Part shown: positions 43,974 to 52,345 of the stretch, piece by piece
Position numbering within the stretch: the stretch's first letter is position 1
Layout: every line of letters begins with the position of its first letter
Assembly (NCBI RefSeq): GCF_020179835.1
Contig: NZ_JAIUDA010000004.1
Location: 186,001-250,000, forward strand
Direction: 5' to 3'
Length of the DNA: 64,000 nt
Source of the DNA: Pantoea sp. alder81
GTDB taxonomy: Bacteria; Pseudomonadota; Gammaproteobacteria; Enterobacterales; Enterobacteriaceae
The notes under the pieces: generated by a model
Seen by the model: only the letters and a program-made list of their open reading frames with translations
What the model was told of the DNA's origin: nothing
Databases searched by the model: none
Translations under genes and position numbers: made by a program

Positions 43974-44897
43974 ATGCAAGTCAGACACCTTACAGCATTG
44001 ATGTTAACCGCAGCCGCTGGCCTCAGCTTGCAGGCACAAGCCAATACCGATATTCGTGTGACTTATGCCGGTTCGATGGGGAAAGTGATGGACCAGTCTT
44101 TAGGACCAGCCTTTGCTAAACAGAACGATGGAAAATATGAAGGGCAAGGTCAGGGCGCATACGGCATGGCACGTCTGCTCGCGAGTAAAAAAATCACCGC
44201 CGACGTGTTCGTCTCCATCACGCCGGGCCCGATGCAGATTTTGAAAGATGCAGGATTGATTGATGATGCCGTACCGGTTGCCAGCACTAGCATGGTGGTG
44301 GCGTACAGCCCGAAAGGGAAATTTGCCCAGCAGTTCGCACAGGCCAAAGGCGCAGACGCCAGCTGGCTGAAAGTGCTGGCAACACCGGGGATTAAGTTCG
44401 GGCGCACCGATCCGATCAATGATCCAAAAGGCCAGAATATTATCTTTACCCTGCTGCTGGCTGAGAAATATTACCAGCAGCCAGGCATCGCCGATAAAAT
44501 TCTCGGTGGCTACCAAAATCCTGCTCAGACCCACCTTGAAGGCGGCCTGCTGGCTCGTCTGGAGAGCGGCCAGGTGGATGCCGCTGCCGGTTATGAGAGT
44601 GAAGTGATTTCCGCACATCTGCCTTACGTGGCGCTGCCAGATGAGATCAATCTGAGCAATCCAGACATGGCAAAACAGTGGTATGACACCGTCAGCTTCA
44701 GCGTGAAAGATAGCGCGGGCAAAGATAAAGTGCTGCATACCCAGCCGCTGGTTTACTACGCAGCAGTGCTGAAAAACGCCCCGCACGGTGTGGCAGCGGG
44801 TAAAGCCTTTGTCGACTTCATGCTGAGCCAGCCAGGTCAGGCACTGTTTAAACAGAATGGTTACGCCGCACCGAAAGGCGGAGCTGTTTATCAGTAA
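43974..44897 (+). CDS. Molybdate/tungstate-type periplasmic binding protein
   Basis: 307 residues with a Sec signal peptide (MQVRHLTALMLTAAAGLSLQAQA). The mature protein belongs to the ModA/WtpA-like extracellular solute-binding group: IRVTYAGSMGKVMD, TADVFVSITPGPMQIL, KFGRTDPINDPKGQN and LARLESGQVDAAAGYESE. The family binds molybdate, tungstate or sulfate. The ModE-like box upstream supports molybdate or tungstate. The ATG follows AAGGG, and the gene overlaps the permease by one base (TAATG). Confidence 0.85.
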   Translation: MQVRHLTALMLTAAAGLSLQAQANTDIRVTYAGSMGKVMDQSLGPAFAKQNDGKYEGQGQGAYGMARLLASKKITADVFVSITPGPMQILKDAGLIDDAVPVASTSMVVAYSPKGKFAQQFAQAKGADASWLKVLATPGIKFGRTDPINDPKGQNIIFTLLLAEKYYQQPGIADKILGGYQNPAQTHLEGGLLARLESGQVDAAAGYESEVISAHLPYVALPDEINLSNPDMAKQWYDTVSFSVKDSAGKDKVLHTQPLVYYAAVLKNAPHGVAAGKAFVDFMLSQPGQALFKQNGYAAPKGGAVYQ

Positions 44898-45676
44898 TGA
44901 AGACGGGTCACGCCACCGCGCTTTGGTTGTCACTGCCAGCACTGTTGTTGCTGGCAGTGCCTTTTGTCACCCTGATTGGCGTCACGCAATGGCAGCATAT
45001 GCACCTCGCCTGGGCCGATGGCAGTGCCATCACTACCTCTTTAGGTTTGGGCGCGATTGCGCTGCTGTTGATCTTTATCAGCGGATTGCCAGTAGCGTGG
45101 TGGTTGTCGCAGGCAAAGGGCCGCGCGCGCGCCATTGTGGAACTGTTGGTGATGATTCCATTACTGACGCCTCCGCTGGCAATGGGAATTTTACTGGTGA
45201 GCGCTTACGGACCTTACAGTGTGCCAGGGGAATTACTGGGGAAATTTGGCTGGACGCTGGTTAACAATCCTGCCGCGTTTATTCTGGCGCAATGGTACGG
45301 TGCACTGCCCTACTTCATTACCACCGCACGTTCTGCTTTTGCCGGCGTTCCGCAGGATATTCTGGATGCCGGTCGTACCTTAGGTGCCTCACCCTGGCAG
45401 GGATTTTGGCGTTTGTCGGTTCCGCTGGCCGCGCCGGGCTTGGCCTCTGCAACGGCTTTGGCGTGGGTGCGTGCCATGGGTGAGTTCGGCATTGTTATGA
45501 TTTTCGCCTATTTCCCTCAGGGCATGCCGGTTCAGCTTTATAACAATCTGCAAAATGACGGCGTAGACGCGGTGTACGTGCTGCTGTGGTTGCTGCTGTT
45601 GTTTACGTTGCCGGTTCCTCTGCTGTGCTTTGTGGCATCAAGGCGAGTGCGCGGCGAACACATCGCGCATAATTAA
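44897..45676 (+). CDS. ModB/CysT-type ABC permease
   Basis: 259 residues with about six membrane helices. The EAA loop reads DAGRTLGASPWQGFWRLSVPLAAPG, followed by WVRAMGEFGIVMIFAYFPQG, the hallmark of molybdate/sulfate permeases. It is translationally coupled to the binding protein. No ATP-binding subunit follows; the next gene is an unrelated response regulator on the other strand. The importer must therefore use an ATPase encoded elsewhere. Confidence 0.87.
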   Translation: MKTGHATALWLSLPALLLLAVPFVTLIGVTQWQHMHLAWADGSAITTSLGLGAIALLLIFISGLPVAWWLSQAKGRARAIVELLVMIPLLTPPLAMGILLVSAYGPYSVPGELLGKFGWTLVNNPAAFILAQWYGALPYFITTARSAFAGVPQDILDAGRTLGASPWQGFWRLSVPLAAPGLASATALAWVRAMGEFGIVMIFAYFPQGMPVQLYNNLQNDGVDAVYVLLWLLLLFTLPVPLLCFVASRRVRGEHIAHN

Positions 45677-45688
45677 TTTCAGTGCATC

Positions 45689-45713
45689 ACGCGCCCGTTA
45701 TGGCTGGGCGCGT
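45689..45713 (+). terminator. Terminator of the importer operon
   Basis: ACGCGCCC, a 9-base loop and GGGCGCGT form a perfect 8-bp stem 13 bases after the permease stop, followed by TTCTCACTTTCC. It overlaps the last codons of the convergent response-regulator gene. Confidence 0.55.
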
Positions 45714-46087
45714 TTCTCACTTTCCTGCATGGCTTGATGCAAGGTCTCAAGCAGCGGCTCAATCTCCAGCGGCTTAGAGAAAATGGCAAACATGCTTTCG
45801 GAAAACGCATGGCGACATGCCTCAACGTTATCCTGATCGGTCATGATGACAATCGGTAGCAAAGCATGACGAGCAGTTAAGTTCACCATGACGTTCAGTT
45901 CATCTGCGTCTGCGGTTGGCACATCCACCAGCAAGCAGCCTTGCAAGGGTTCATCGCTGTGCACAGCGGCAGCAAACGATGCGATATCCGCAAAATCGGC
46001 CACTTCATATTCAATGGCTTTTAGCACAAAACCCAGTGACTCACGCACTGACAAATCCTCATCCACTAACCAAACTTTTGCGCTCAT
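45698..46087 (-). CDS. Stand-alone response-regulator receiver domain (FixJ-like)
   Basis: 129 residues, all one CheY-like receiver domain. The acid pocket is VDED (Asp9-Asp11), the phospho-acceptor is Asp55 in CLLVDV, and Thr83 (IMTD) and Lys105 (FSKPLE) complete the switch set. There is no output domain. No histidine kinase is nearby. Receiver-only proteins of this FixJ/TodT-like type act by protein contact or as phosphate sinks. The ATG has GGAG at six bases. Confidence 0.85.
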   Translation of the reverse strand: MSAKVWLVDEDLSVRESLGFVLKAIEYEVADFADIASFAAAVHSDEPLQGCLLVDVPTADADELNVMVNLTARHALLPIVIMTDQDNVEACRHAFSESMFAIFSKPLEIEPLLETLHQAMQESEKRAQP

Positions 46088-46220
46088 TCCCTACTCCGCC
46101 AACGGTGAAACTCAGTTAACTTTTGCATCGTGACCGATGCAGATTGCTTGCCATGGCAGTGGCACTCTCTTACATCATGGCTGGCAGAATTGAGGCGGTT
46201 TTTAATGTTTAGAAAACAAT

Positions 46221-46248
46221 AAAAAAAAGCCCTCCGTTGACTGGAGGG
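46221..46248 (-). terminator. Intrinsic terminator of the type VI remnant operon
   Basis: On the minus strand CCCTCC, loop of seven, GGAGGG (46248-46230) is followed by G, C and then a run of eight T (46228-46221). It ends the operon whose last gene stops at 46389. The rest of 46088-46388 is AT-rich and without a gene I can support. Confidence 0.85.
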
Positions 46249-46388
46249 TCATCAATATCGCTGTTCGGCCTGTTGATGCAGTGTGCAACTTTTATCTTTA
46301 TTATCCTTGCGATTCAATATCTTTTACCGGTTAAATAGCGATTTCAGACGTCTACCTAAGACAACTTTGATTTAGACTGGTTGCTAAT

Positions 46389-47480
46389 TCAGTCCAGCGT
46401 GGGCTGCGCTTTTTGCTGCTGCAAAAGTTGAAAGCGAAACATCAGTTGCTTCAGTCGCAGTTCTGTCTGAGTTTCTTCATTCAGTTGGTCATTCTCACTT
46501 TGCGCGTAGCGCCGCAGTTGTTCTTCAACCGGAACCTGTTCATTGAAAGCTTGCATGGCTGAAAATATGCCGGTTTTCAATTCGCTTACCGTCAAATACT
46601 TGCCTTTGGTTTTGTCCAGACTGTTAAGCTGCTCAGCCATATTTTCCAACTGCGCCATACCGCGGTGCCAGCTTGCCAGCCGCTCCAAAGGTATCGCTTG
46701 TTTCTCTCTACGCTGTTGCTCAAGCAATGCCTGAGCCGCGGCTGATTGCTGCTGATGTAAATGCCGGTACCCCGTGCCGCAGGCAAACACCAATGCACCG
46801 GCCAGCAATGCACAGCAGGCACCACTGACAAATGATTTCAAGGGTGACGGCGTTGCATGCATCGCTGATTGCTCATCGGCATCTGGGTAGACAACATAAA
46901 CGCGGGTGGGAGTATTATCTTGTGACTGGTTAAGCGCTGCGGGGATAAGCTGCAACGGAGAGAGCAGGCTTTCCTGCAACTGCGTCATTGAGTGTTTGAC
47001 CTGATGTAGTAACGTATTGGCCTGCGCAAATTCCCGAATGCCAAAACGTAACAATGCTTCACGCAGGGATATCAGCAGTCGTTCCGTTTCTATCAGCTGG
47101 GTCAGCATTTCGTGGCCCTCCACCTGCCAGCCACGATAGAGACTTTGCAGACGTCGAAACATCACGCTGAGGATATCGGCGCGGGCATCAATCGCCAGCG
47201 GCCAGAAAACCGCCCATTGATGCACTACTAACGCATTAATCAGGTTCAGGCCTTCATTCAGGCCGCTCAACCCCGAGTTCTGAGCACGCGCCAGGGTAAA
47301 CCAGGCCGCACTCTGCAATTCCAATCCATTCTGTTCAAACAACCGCAGCGTGAGTGTCTCTACTTTGCCCCAATCGACATCGGGCCGGGCGGGATGCGTC
47401 AGCTTATTCATCTCATCCCGCAACTGGGTATAGCCCGGCAATGTGCGCGGATCTGCACCGGTTTTGATCACCTGATTCAT
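46389..47480 (-). CDS. VasL/ImpA-N-domain type VI secretion protein, shortened
   Basis: 363 residues. The N-terminal part (DPRTLPGYTQLRDEMNKLTHPARPDVDW ... WPLAIDARADILSVMFRRLQ) is the ImpA_N domain shared by TssA and VasL. One membrane helix lies at about 217-241 (FVSGACCALLAGALVFACG), then a short VasL-like C-terminus containing LASWHRGMAQLENMAEQLN. Known VasL proteins are longer, so it may be trimmed. The ATG at 47480 has AAGGAAGG ten bases upstream. In intact systems TssA-type proteins start or cap sheath assembly. Confidence 0.75.
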   Translation of the reverse strand: MNQVIKTGADPRTLPGYTQLRDEMNKLTHPARPDVDWGKVETLTLRLFEQNGLELQSAAWFTLARAQNSGLSGLNEGLNLINALVVHQWAVFWPLAIDARADILSVMFRRLQSLYRGWQVEGHEMLTQLIETERLLISLREALLRFGIREFAQANTLLHQVKHSMTQLQESLLSPLQLIPAALNQSQDNTPTRVYVVYPDADEQSAMHATPSPLKSFVSGACCALLAGALVFACGTGYRHLHQQQSAAAQALLEQQRREKQAIPLERLASWHRGMAQLENMAEQLNSLDKTKGKYLTVSELKTGIFSAMQAFNEQVPVEEQLRRYAQSENDQLNEETQTELRLKQLMFRFQLLQQQKAQPTLD

Positions 47481-47499
47481 ATTCAACAACCTTCCTTGT

Positions 47500-47940
47500 T
47501 TATCGCGTCAAACCATTGCCTATTAGCTGCTGTTGCTTTAAGTGACGCAGCAACACTCTGCCCTCTGGTTTGAATTCCGTGCCGTAGCGCACCAATCCGA
47601 TATCGGTGAGTTCGGCATCAATGGCGTAGCGCAATTCACCAGGCATTGTTTGCTCCAGCAATGCCACATCAACACGCTTCAGACGCGGCTCGTATTTCAG
47701 CAGCACATTTGAAAAGGTGTAAAGCAGCTGATGCGCAGTGCCAGGCATCCCCTGCAAAATGCGGGTCATATCCGGCAGACCGTAATCGGGGATGTGCGCA
47801 ATTGAGCCTGCGCGGGTGTTGAGGATACGCTGCAGATTATCCAGCACCGAGAGAATGACCTGGTCCCGTTCGCTCACCGCATCGAGGTCCAACCCACCAC
47901 TGAAATTTCCGTAGAGGATCTCGTAAAGTGAAGGCATCAT
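47500..47940 (-). CDS. tssE: Type VI secretion baseplate protein TssE
   Basis: 146 residues with the T4 gp25-like domain: RDQVILSVLDNLQRILNTRAGS, then HIPDYGLPDMTRIL and the C-terminal beta strands. TssE is the lysozyme-like wedge component that starts sheath polymerisation. It looks full length and keeps the conserved E of the gp25 core region. The start overlaps the tssJ stop by one base (TAATG). Confidence 0.87.
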   Translation of the reverse strand: MMPSLYEILYGNFSGGLDLDAVSERDQVILSVLDNLQRILNTRAGSIAHIPDYGLPDMTRILQGMPGTAHQLLYTFSNVLLKYEPRLKRVDVALLEQTMPGELRYAIDAELTDIGLVRYGTEFKPEGRVLLRHLKQQQLIGNGLTR

Positions 47941-48479
47941 TATGGTCGCTTCGCCTTTTCCGCTACCAGCGTCAGGATACCGTCACCCAGCTCAATCACG
48001 CGCGCCTTGTCCGGATCGAGGTCATCGCGGGTCAGCAGCAGTCGCCACTTATCATCCTGAGTGTCCGGTGACAGGAACAGGCCGGCCACCGCCACGAATT
48101 CCGAGTTATCGTCCATGGGCATATCAATACTGACTGACTCGCCCGGGCGTATGCGGATGTCCTTTTGTGCCAGGATATCCGCCTTCAGCACCTGACTGTC
48201 AGCAGAAAACAGTGAAGCATAGTCTGAGGCTTCAAAGGCTTTACTGTCCTTGAGCTGCCATATGCGCACCACGGTCGAGAGCGCAGCACCCTGCGCGTTA
48301 CGGTTTGCCCCTTCACGGGCGCGAAAATCGAGATGCAGTGTGCGTATTTGTTTGTAAAAAATGGATTTTGTTACGGAGACGGTGCCCTCTGATACTTTCT
48401 GCGTCAGACCGCAGCCGCTGACGCTCAGCGCCAGCATAAGAGAGAGCAGCGTTTTACCAGCGGTAGTCGCCCTGTTCAT
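47940..48479 (-). CDS. tssJ: Type VI secretion outer-membrane lipoprotein TssJ
   Basis: 179 residues. The signal peptide TLLSLMLALSVSGC ends in a lipobox (VSGC), so it should be lipidated and held in the outer membrane. The mature part has the transthyretin-like TssJ fold pattern (VVRIWQLKDSKAFEASDYASLF ... VAVAGLFLSPDTQDDKWRLL). In working systems it contacts TssM, which is absent here. The ATG at 48479 follows AAGGAT and lies 26 bases inside the preceding fused gene. Confidence 0.86.
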   Translation of the reverse strand: MNRATTAGKTLLSLMLALSVSGCGLTQKVSEGTVSVTKSIFYKQIRTLHLDFRAREGANRNAQGAALSTVVRIWQLKDSKAFEASDYASLFSADSQVLKADILAQKDIRIRPGESVSIDMPMDDNSEFVAVAGLFLSPDTQDDKWRLLLTRDDLDPDKARVIELGDGILTLVAEKAKRP

Positions 48480-49248
48480 CGGTTTCGATCCTTGAAGGTT
48501 GTACCCGGACACGCTGATAGCGACCGAGCTGTATGGTTATCAAATCAGGCTCTCGGGAGCCCGGGGGTTGTGTCAGAGGCAGCACCGCCGTGCGCCCCAA
48601 CTGTTGCGCTTCATTCGTCCGGCAGCTCAGCTGCGCATCAGGCAACAGTGCACGATCAACGCAGAGCTCCAGTCGCGCATCCAGCTTTGCGCCCAGATAG
48701 ACGTGCAACAGCGCCATCAGGTCGCCACCCGGCGTGTCGTACTCGGCAACGTAAGTTTGCAGATAGAGACCGCTTTGGATTATTTCCGGCGCGTCTTCGA
48801 AGTCCTGACGCAGGTCTTCTTTCGACACATCAAGCACTTCCAGTTTGACGTTTTGGCGGAAATCGGTCTTATCCACCAGCGATTTCAATCCACGCCACAC
48901 CGATTCCACCTTCTGGAATTCGTCATGGTGCATCACCGCATCCAGCTGGCGGCTGATCTGATAATCCAGCTCGGCAATATGATGATCCAGCAGGTTTTTA
49001 TCCAGTTTTTCGACTTTCTCACCGCTGATTTTTAAGCGATTAAGAAACACCTGCATCGCCGCCGTGACGCGCTCGTCAGCGGTGGCGTCTGACATCACCT
49101 GATTGTCTTGCCAGACATTCAGATCGCTCAGGGAGGTGACCGGATGGAGATTAATTTTATCAAACAGCGAGGCGTACACGCCTTCCACTGCAGGGTTTTC
49201 AAGCATGGTGGTTTCACCGGAAGGCAGGGTTTCATTCTGAACTGACAT
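48454..49248 (-). CDS. TssC N-terminus fused in frame to TssG C-terminus
   Basis: 264 residues in one open frame. Residues 1 to about 175 are the N-terminal part of the sheath protein TssC (for example LDHHIAELDYQISRQLDAVM, FQKVESVWRGLKSLVDKTDF, QTYVAEYDTPGG). Residues from 176 on match the C-terminal end of baseplate protein TssG (LMALLHVYLGAKLDARLELC, AQQLGRTAVLPL, ITIQLGRYQRV). TssC is normally about 490-500 residues. One deletion from tssC into tssG, removing the genes between, explains the join. It cannot act as a normal sheath subunit. Confidence 0.82.
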   Translation of the reverse strand: MSVQNETLPSGETTMLENPAVEGVYASLFDKINLHPVTSLSDLNVWQDNQVMSDATADERVTAAMQVFLNRLKISGEKVEKLDKNLLDHHIAELDYQISRQLDAVMHHDEFQKVESVWRGLKSLVDKTDFRQNVKLEVLDVSKEDLRQDFEDAPEIIQSGLYLQTYVAEYDTPGGDLMALLHVYLGAKLDARLELCVDRALLPDAQLSCRTNEAQQLGRTAVLPLTQPPGSREPDLITIQLGRYQRVRVQPSRIETDEQGDYRW

Positions 49249-49282
49249 CAGCATCTTCTCTCATTTAGTCCGTTAAAAGGGT

Positions 49283-49780
49283 TCAGCCGTTATCGCTGGC
49301 AAGCGCAGAAAGTTCGGAACGCAGTTCGTCACTCAGTGCCGGGTCTTTCAGGATGATTTCCAGTTCTTTGCGGAAGGTGACGTTATCAAGCAGATTGGAT
49401 TTGAGATCGCGCAGCAGATTGCGCATCGCGAGCATTGCTTTGAGTTGCGGGATTTGACGGGCGACCTGTTCAGGTTCGAAGTCTTTGATGTTGCTGAAGG
49501 TAAGATTGATGGCCTGTTCACTGCCATCCGCTGACAAGGTATCCGGCACGGTGAGCCGTACTGAAGGCGAGAAGTCAGCGAGCACGCTGTCGAAATTGTT
49601 TTTATTGACGTTAACTTTTTCGCGCTCGCTCAGGACGCGATCTTCCTGGCCGTTACTGAAATCTCCGGTCACCAGCAGCTTGAGCGGCAACTCCATTTTG
49701 CGTGCAGCGCCGCCGGTATGAACGTCAAGTTTGATGTTAACGCGCGCTTTGGGTATTTCATTTTGATAAGAATTACTCAT
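49283..49780 (-). CDS. tssB: Type VI secretion sheath protein TssB
   Basis: 165 residues, full length for the family: PKARVNIKLDVHTGGA, LPLKLLVTGDFS, ERVLSEREKVNVNKNNFDSVL-type central region (shown in part) and LAMRNLLRDLKSNLLDN. TssB pairs with TssC to form the contractile sheath, but its partner here is only the truncated fusion 34 bases downstream. The ATG at 49780 follows AGGAG by seven bases. Confidence 0.9.
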   Translation of the reverse strand: MSNSYQNEIPKARVNIKLDVHTGGAARKMELPLKLLVTGDFSNGQEDRVLSEREKVNVNKNNFDSVLADFSPSVRLTVPDTLSADGSEQAINLTFSNIKDFEPEQVARQIPQLKAMLAMRNLLRDLKSNLLDNVTFRKELEIILKDPALSDELRSELSALASDNG

Positions 49781-50111
49781 ATTTACTCCTGTAAGTGAAG
49801 CGCGGAAAGCACGCTTTAAGCACACTTTCCTTGTGTGATTCTGCGCGAATATATCTTAGGCTGGATTAGGATAGCAACAGGGTAAGATGATCTTTGTGAT
49901 CTGATTTATATAGGAAATTTCTTACTTTTTGATTTAAGTCGTTGAAGTTATGCGCGGTTAAGGCTCAGGAAGGGTCTGAAAATTTATGTTGTATACATCA
50001 TTTGATTAGCTGAAATCGTTAAGATAAATCGCAAGAAATATCCTAAAAGCTAATGTATTTCAGGATGGGATTGTTAACTGAGTAAATTAATTGAATGAGG
50101 GTTTGGATAAC
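49781..50111. promoter_or_regulatory. AT-rich gap upstream of tssB
   Basis: About 330 bases with no supported gene. It is clearly more AT-rich than its surroundings and must hold the tssB promoter. An inverted pair GGAAAG/CTTTCC lies close to the gene near 49802-49828. No sigma54-type GG-N10-GC element was convincing. Confidence 0.35.
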
Positions 50112-50135
50112 AAAAAACCCGCTGAAAGCGGGTTT
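50112..50135 (-). terminator. Intrinsic terminator of the amino-acid importer operon
   Basis: On the minus strand AAACCCGCT, TTC, AGCGGGTTT is a perfect 9-bp stem whose last bases run into a T-tract (50117-50112). It lies ten bases beyond the ATPase gene stop. Confidence 0.85.
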
Positions 50136-50144
50136 GAAAGGAAG

Positions 50145-50921
50145 CTAGCTATTTCGCTGCAGGTGGCTACTGACAAATGCCCGGCAGCGATCAGAGAGCG
50201 GATCGCTAAACACCTGTTGCGGCGGGCCCGACTCTTCGATTTTGCCTTGATGCAGAAACACCGCTTTGTTGGAAACATCGCGCGCGAAGCCCATCTCGTG
50301 AGTGACGATGATCATCGTACGTCCTTCTTCAGCCAGGCTGCGGATCACCCGTAACACTTCCCCGACCAGTTCCGGGTCAAGTGCGGAAGTGGGCTCGTCA
50401 AAAAGAATCGCTTTGGGCTGCTGCGCTAACGCTCGCGCGATGGCTACACGCTGCTGCTGTCCGCCTGAAAGCTGCGATGGCCACGCGTTACGCTTTTCAT
50501 ACAGCCCGACTTTATGCAGCAGGGCTTCGGCTTCTTCAACCACCTCTTTTTGACTGCGTTTCTGCACATGCACAGGCGCTTCAATAATGTTCTGCATCAC
50601 GGTTTTATGCGGCCAAAGGTTAAAACTCTGGAACACAAAACCCAATTGCATGCGCATCAGTTTGATACGACGCTGCTGCTCACGGCTGAGTTTCTCGTGG
50701 GGATTGTCAATGGTGACTACCTCATCCCCGACTGCAATTTCCCCGCCCTGCGGCACTTCAAGAAACGGGATGCAGCGCAACAAAGTGCTTTTTCCGGAAC
50801 CGCTGGCGCCAATCAGCGATATCACATCCCCATCCTGCGCCGTCAGGCTGATGTCATGAAGCACTTCATGCCCGCTATAACTTTTTCTGAGATGACTCAG
50901 GGCGATAGTGGGTTTACTCAT
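50145..50921 (-). CDS. Polar amino-acid ABC transporter ATPase
   Basis: 258 residues of the HisP/ArtP/OccP type. Walker A is GASGSGKST, the Q-loop lies in [13 protein letters not shown], the signature is LSGGQQQR, Walker B is [12 protein letters not shown] and the switch His is in [11 protein letters not shown]. It powers the importer formed with the two permeases upstream in the operon. The ATG overlaps the preceding permease stop by four bases. Confidence 0.92.
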   Translation of the reverse strand: MSKPTIALSHLRKSYSGHEVLHDISLTAQDGDVISLIGASGSGKSTLLRCIPFLEVPQGGEIAVGDEVVTIDNPHEKLSREQQRRIKLMRMQLGFVFQSFNLWPHKTVMQNIIEAPVHVQKRSQKEVVEEAEALLHKVGLYEKRNAWPSQLSGGQQQRVAIARALAQQPKAILFDEPTSALDPELVGEVLRVIRSLAEEGRTMIIVTHEMGFARDVSNKAVFLHQGKIEESGPPQQVFSDPLSDRCRAFVSSHLQRNS

Positions 50922-51604
50922 TGACGTGCTCCAACGTGATAAGGGGACAAACGGCGCTCCAGTAGCGCCACAGCTTTACTGACCAGCACGGTCAGCAGCA
51001 GATAAATGATCGCCGCACTGATAAAAACTTCCAGCGCGCGGAACGTCTCCGACACTATCGAGTCCGCGATACCGGTCATTTCCATCAGGCTGATGGTGCT
51101 GACCAGTGAAGTCGATTTGATCATCGAGATAATTTCATTGCTATAAGCTGGCAACGCCTGGCGCACGGCGAGCGGCAAGGTGATGCGGCGCAGCGTCGTA
51201 AAACGCGACATGCCGCTGACCTTGGCGGCCTCAAGCGACTGAACGCTGACGGCATTGAGACCACCACGCAGAATTTCCGAGGTGTAAGCGGCGTCGTTAA
51301 GCACCAGCGCAATCAACCCGCACCAGTAAGGATCGCGCAGCAGCGGCCACAGCACACTTTCACGCACTGCCGGTAAACTCCCCAGTCCGTAATAGATCAT
51401 AAAAATCTGGATCAATAACGGCGTGCCGCGAAACAGCCAGACGTAAAAGCGAGCAAAAACGCTACCATAACGATTCTGACGCAGCAGATTGAGTAACAGC
51501 GCCAGCACCCCACCACCCAACAGTGACAATACGGCGAGATTGAGTGTCAGCGGCAAGCCGCGCAGCAACGCGGCAAGCGTATGCTGTAAGAAAGTGAAAT
51601 CCAT
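50918..51604 (-). CDS. Polar amino-acid ABC permease (HisM/ArtM-like)
   Basis: 228 residues, about five membrane helices, with the family loop LEAAKVSGMSRFTTLRRITLPLAVRQALP that docks the ATPase. The N-terminal LPLTLNLAVLSLLGG is typical of HisM/HisQ permeases. It follows the partner permease by nine bases. Confidence 0.9.
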   Translation of the reverse strand: MDFTFLQHTLAALLRGLPLTLNLAVLSLLGGGVLALLLNLLRQNRYGSVFARFYVWLFRGTPLLIQIFMIYYGLGSLPAVRESVLWPLLRDPYWCGLIALVLNDAAYTSEILRGGLNAVSVQSLEAAKVSGMSRFTTLRRITLPLAVRQALPAYSNEIISMIKSTSLVSTISLMEMTGIADSIVSETFRALEVFISAAIIYLLLTVLVSKAVALLERRLSPYHVGARQ

Positions 51605-51613
51605 CGTGGCTCC

Positions 51614-52333
51614 TTACAACCGCGCGCGTTGTTGCCCGCGCATGGCCACTTTTTCCACATAGCGGAAAACAAAATCGGAACAGGTGGTGATGATCAGGTA
51701 GATCACCGCGCCGACGCTGTAGAAGAAGAACGGCATTTGCGTAGAGTTGGATGCGGTGGAAATTTGGTTCATGGTTTCCACTAATCCTGTCACAGAAATC
51801 AGCGCCGACTCTTTAATCACCGATTGCCACTGATTTCCCATCCCCGGAAGAGCCGTGCGCAACGCCTGCGGCACGATCATGCGGCGAAACAGCATCAGCC
51901 GTCCCATACCGGTCACCGTAGCCGCTTCCAGCGTGCCTTTCGGGATGGCGTAAAATGCGCCACGAAAGACACCACTCTGGTAAGCGCCGGAGATCAAACC
52001 GATGGCAATAGCCCCGGCGACAAAGCCGTTAACATCAAACGGTCCCTGCATGCCCAACGCTTCCCCAAGGAACGAAACGACCTGGCGTCCGCCAAAGTAA
52101 AACAGGTAGATCACCAGCAGTTCGGGTACGCCACGAAACAGCGTGATGTAGCCATTAGCGAGGCGCTGTTGCCAGCGCGCACCACCAATTTGCATCCAAC
52201 AGAGCAGGCTGCCGAGCACCGCGCCCAGCAGCCATGCACACAATGATACGGTGACGGTCACCGTGGCGGCGTCAAGCAACACGCCGCCCCAGCCTTCGTC
52301 ACCAAAACCTAACAGTTGCCAGTCAATAGTCAT
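51614..52333 (-). CDS. Polar amino-acid ABC permease (HisQ/ArtQ-like)
   Basis: 239 residues with about five membrane segments and the docking loop LEAATVTGMGRLMLFRRMIVPQALRTALPG. FRGVPELLVIYLFYFGG matches the conserved stretch of this permease group. It pairs with the downstream permease as a heterodimer. It lies 12 bases after the binding-protein gene. Confidence 0.9.
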   Translation of the reverse strand: MTIDWQLLGFGDEGWGGVLLDAATVTVTVSLCAWLLGAVLGSLLCWMQIGGARWQQRLANGYITLFRGVPELLVIYLFYFGGRQVVSFLGEALGMQGPFDVNGFVAGAIAIGLISGAYQSGVFRGAFYAIPKGTLEAATVTGMGRLMLFRRMIVPQALRTALPGMGNQWQSVIKESALISVTGLVETMNQISTASNSTQMPFFFYSVGAVIYLIITTCSDFVFRYVEKVAMRGQQRARL

Positions 52334-52345
52334 AAGCGCTCAGCA

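Noticed and set aside
44100..44942. 280-codon minus-strand frame opposite the molybdate-type binding protein
   Set aside because: The plus-strand gene has a signal peptide, family motifs and coupling to the permease; the antisense frame has none.
50118..50135. GC-rich stem near 50.1 kb considered as a repeat
   Set aside because: It is explained by the intrinsic terminator of the ABC importer operon, with its T-tract on the minus strand.
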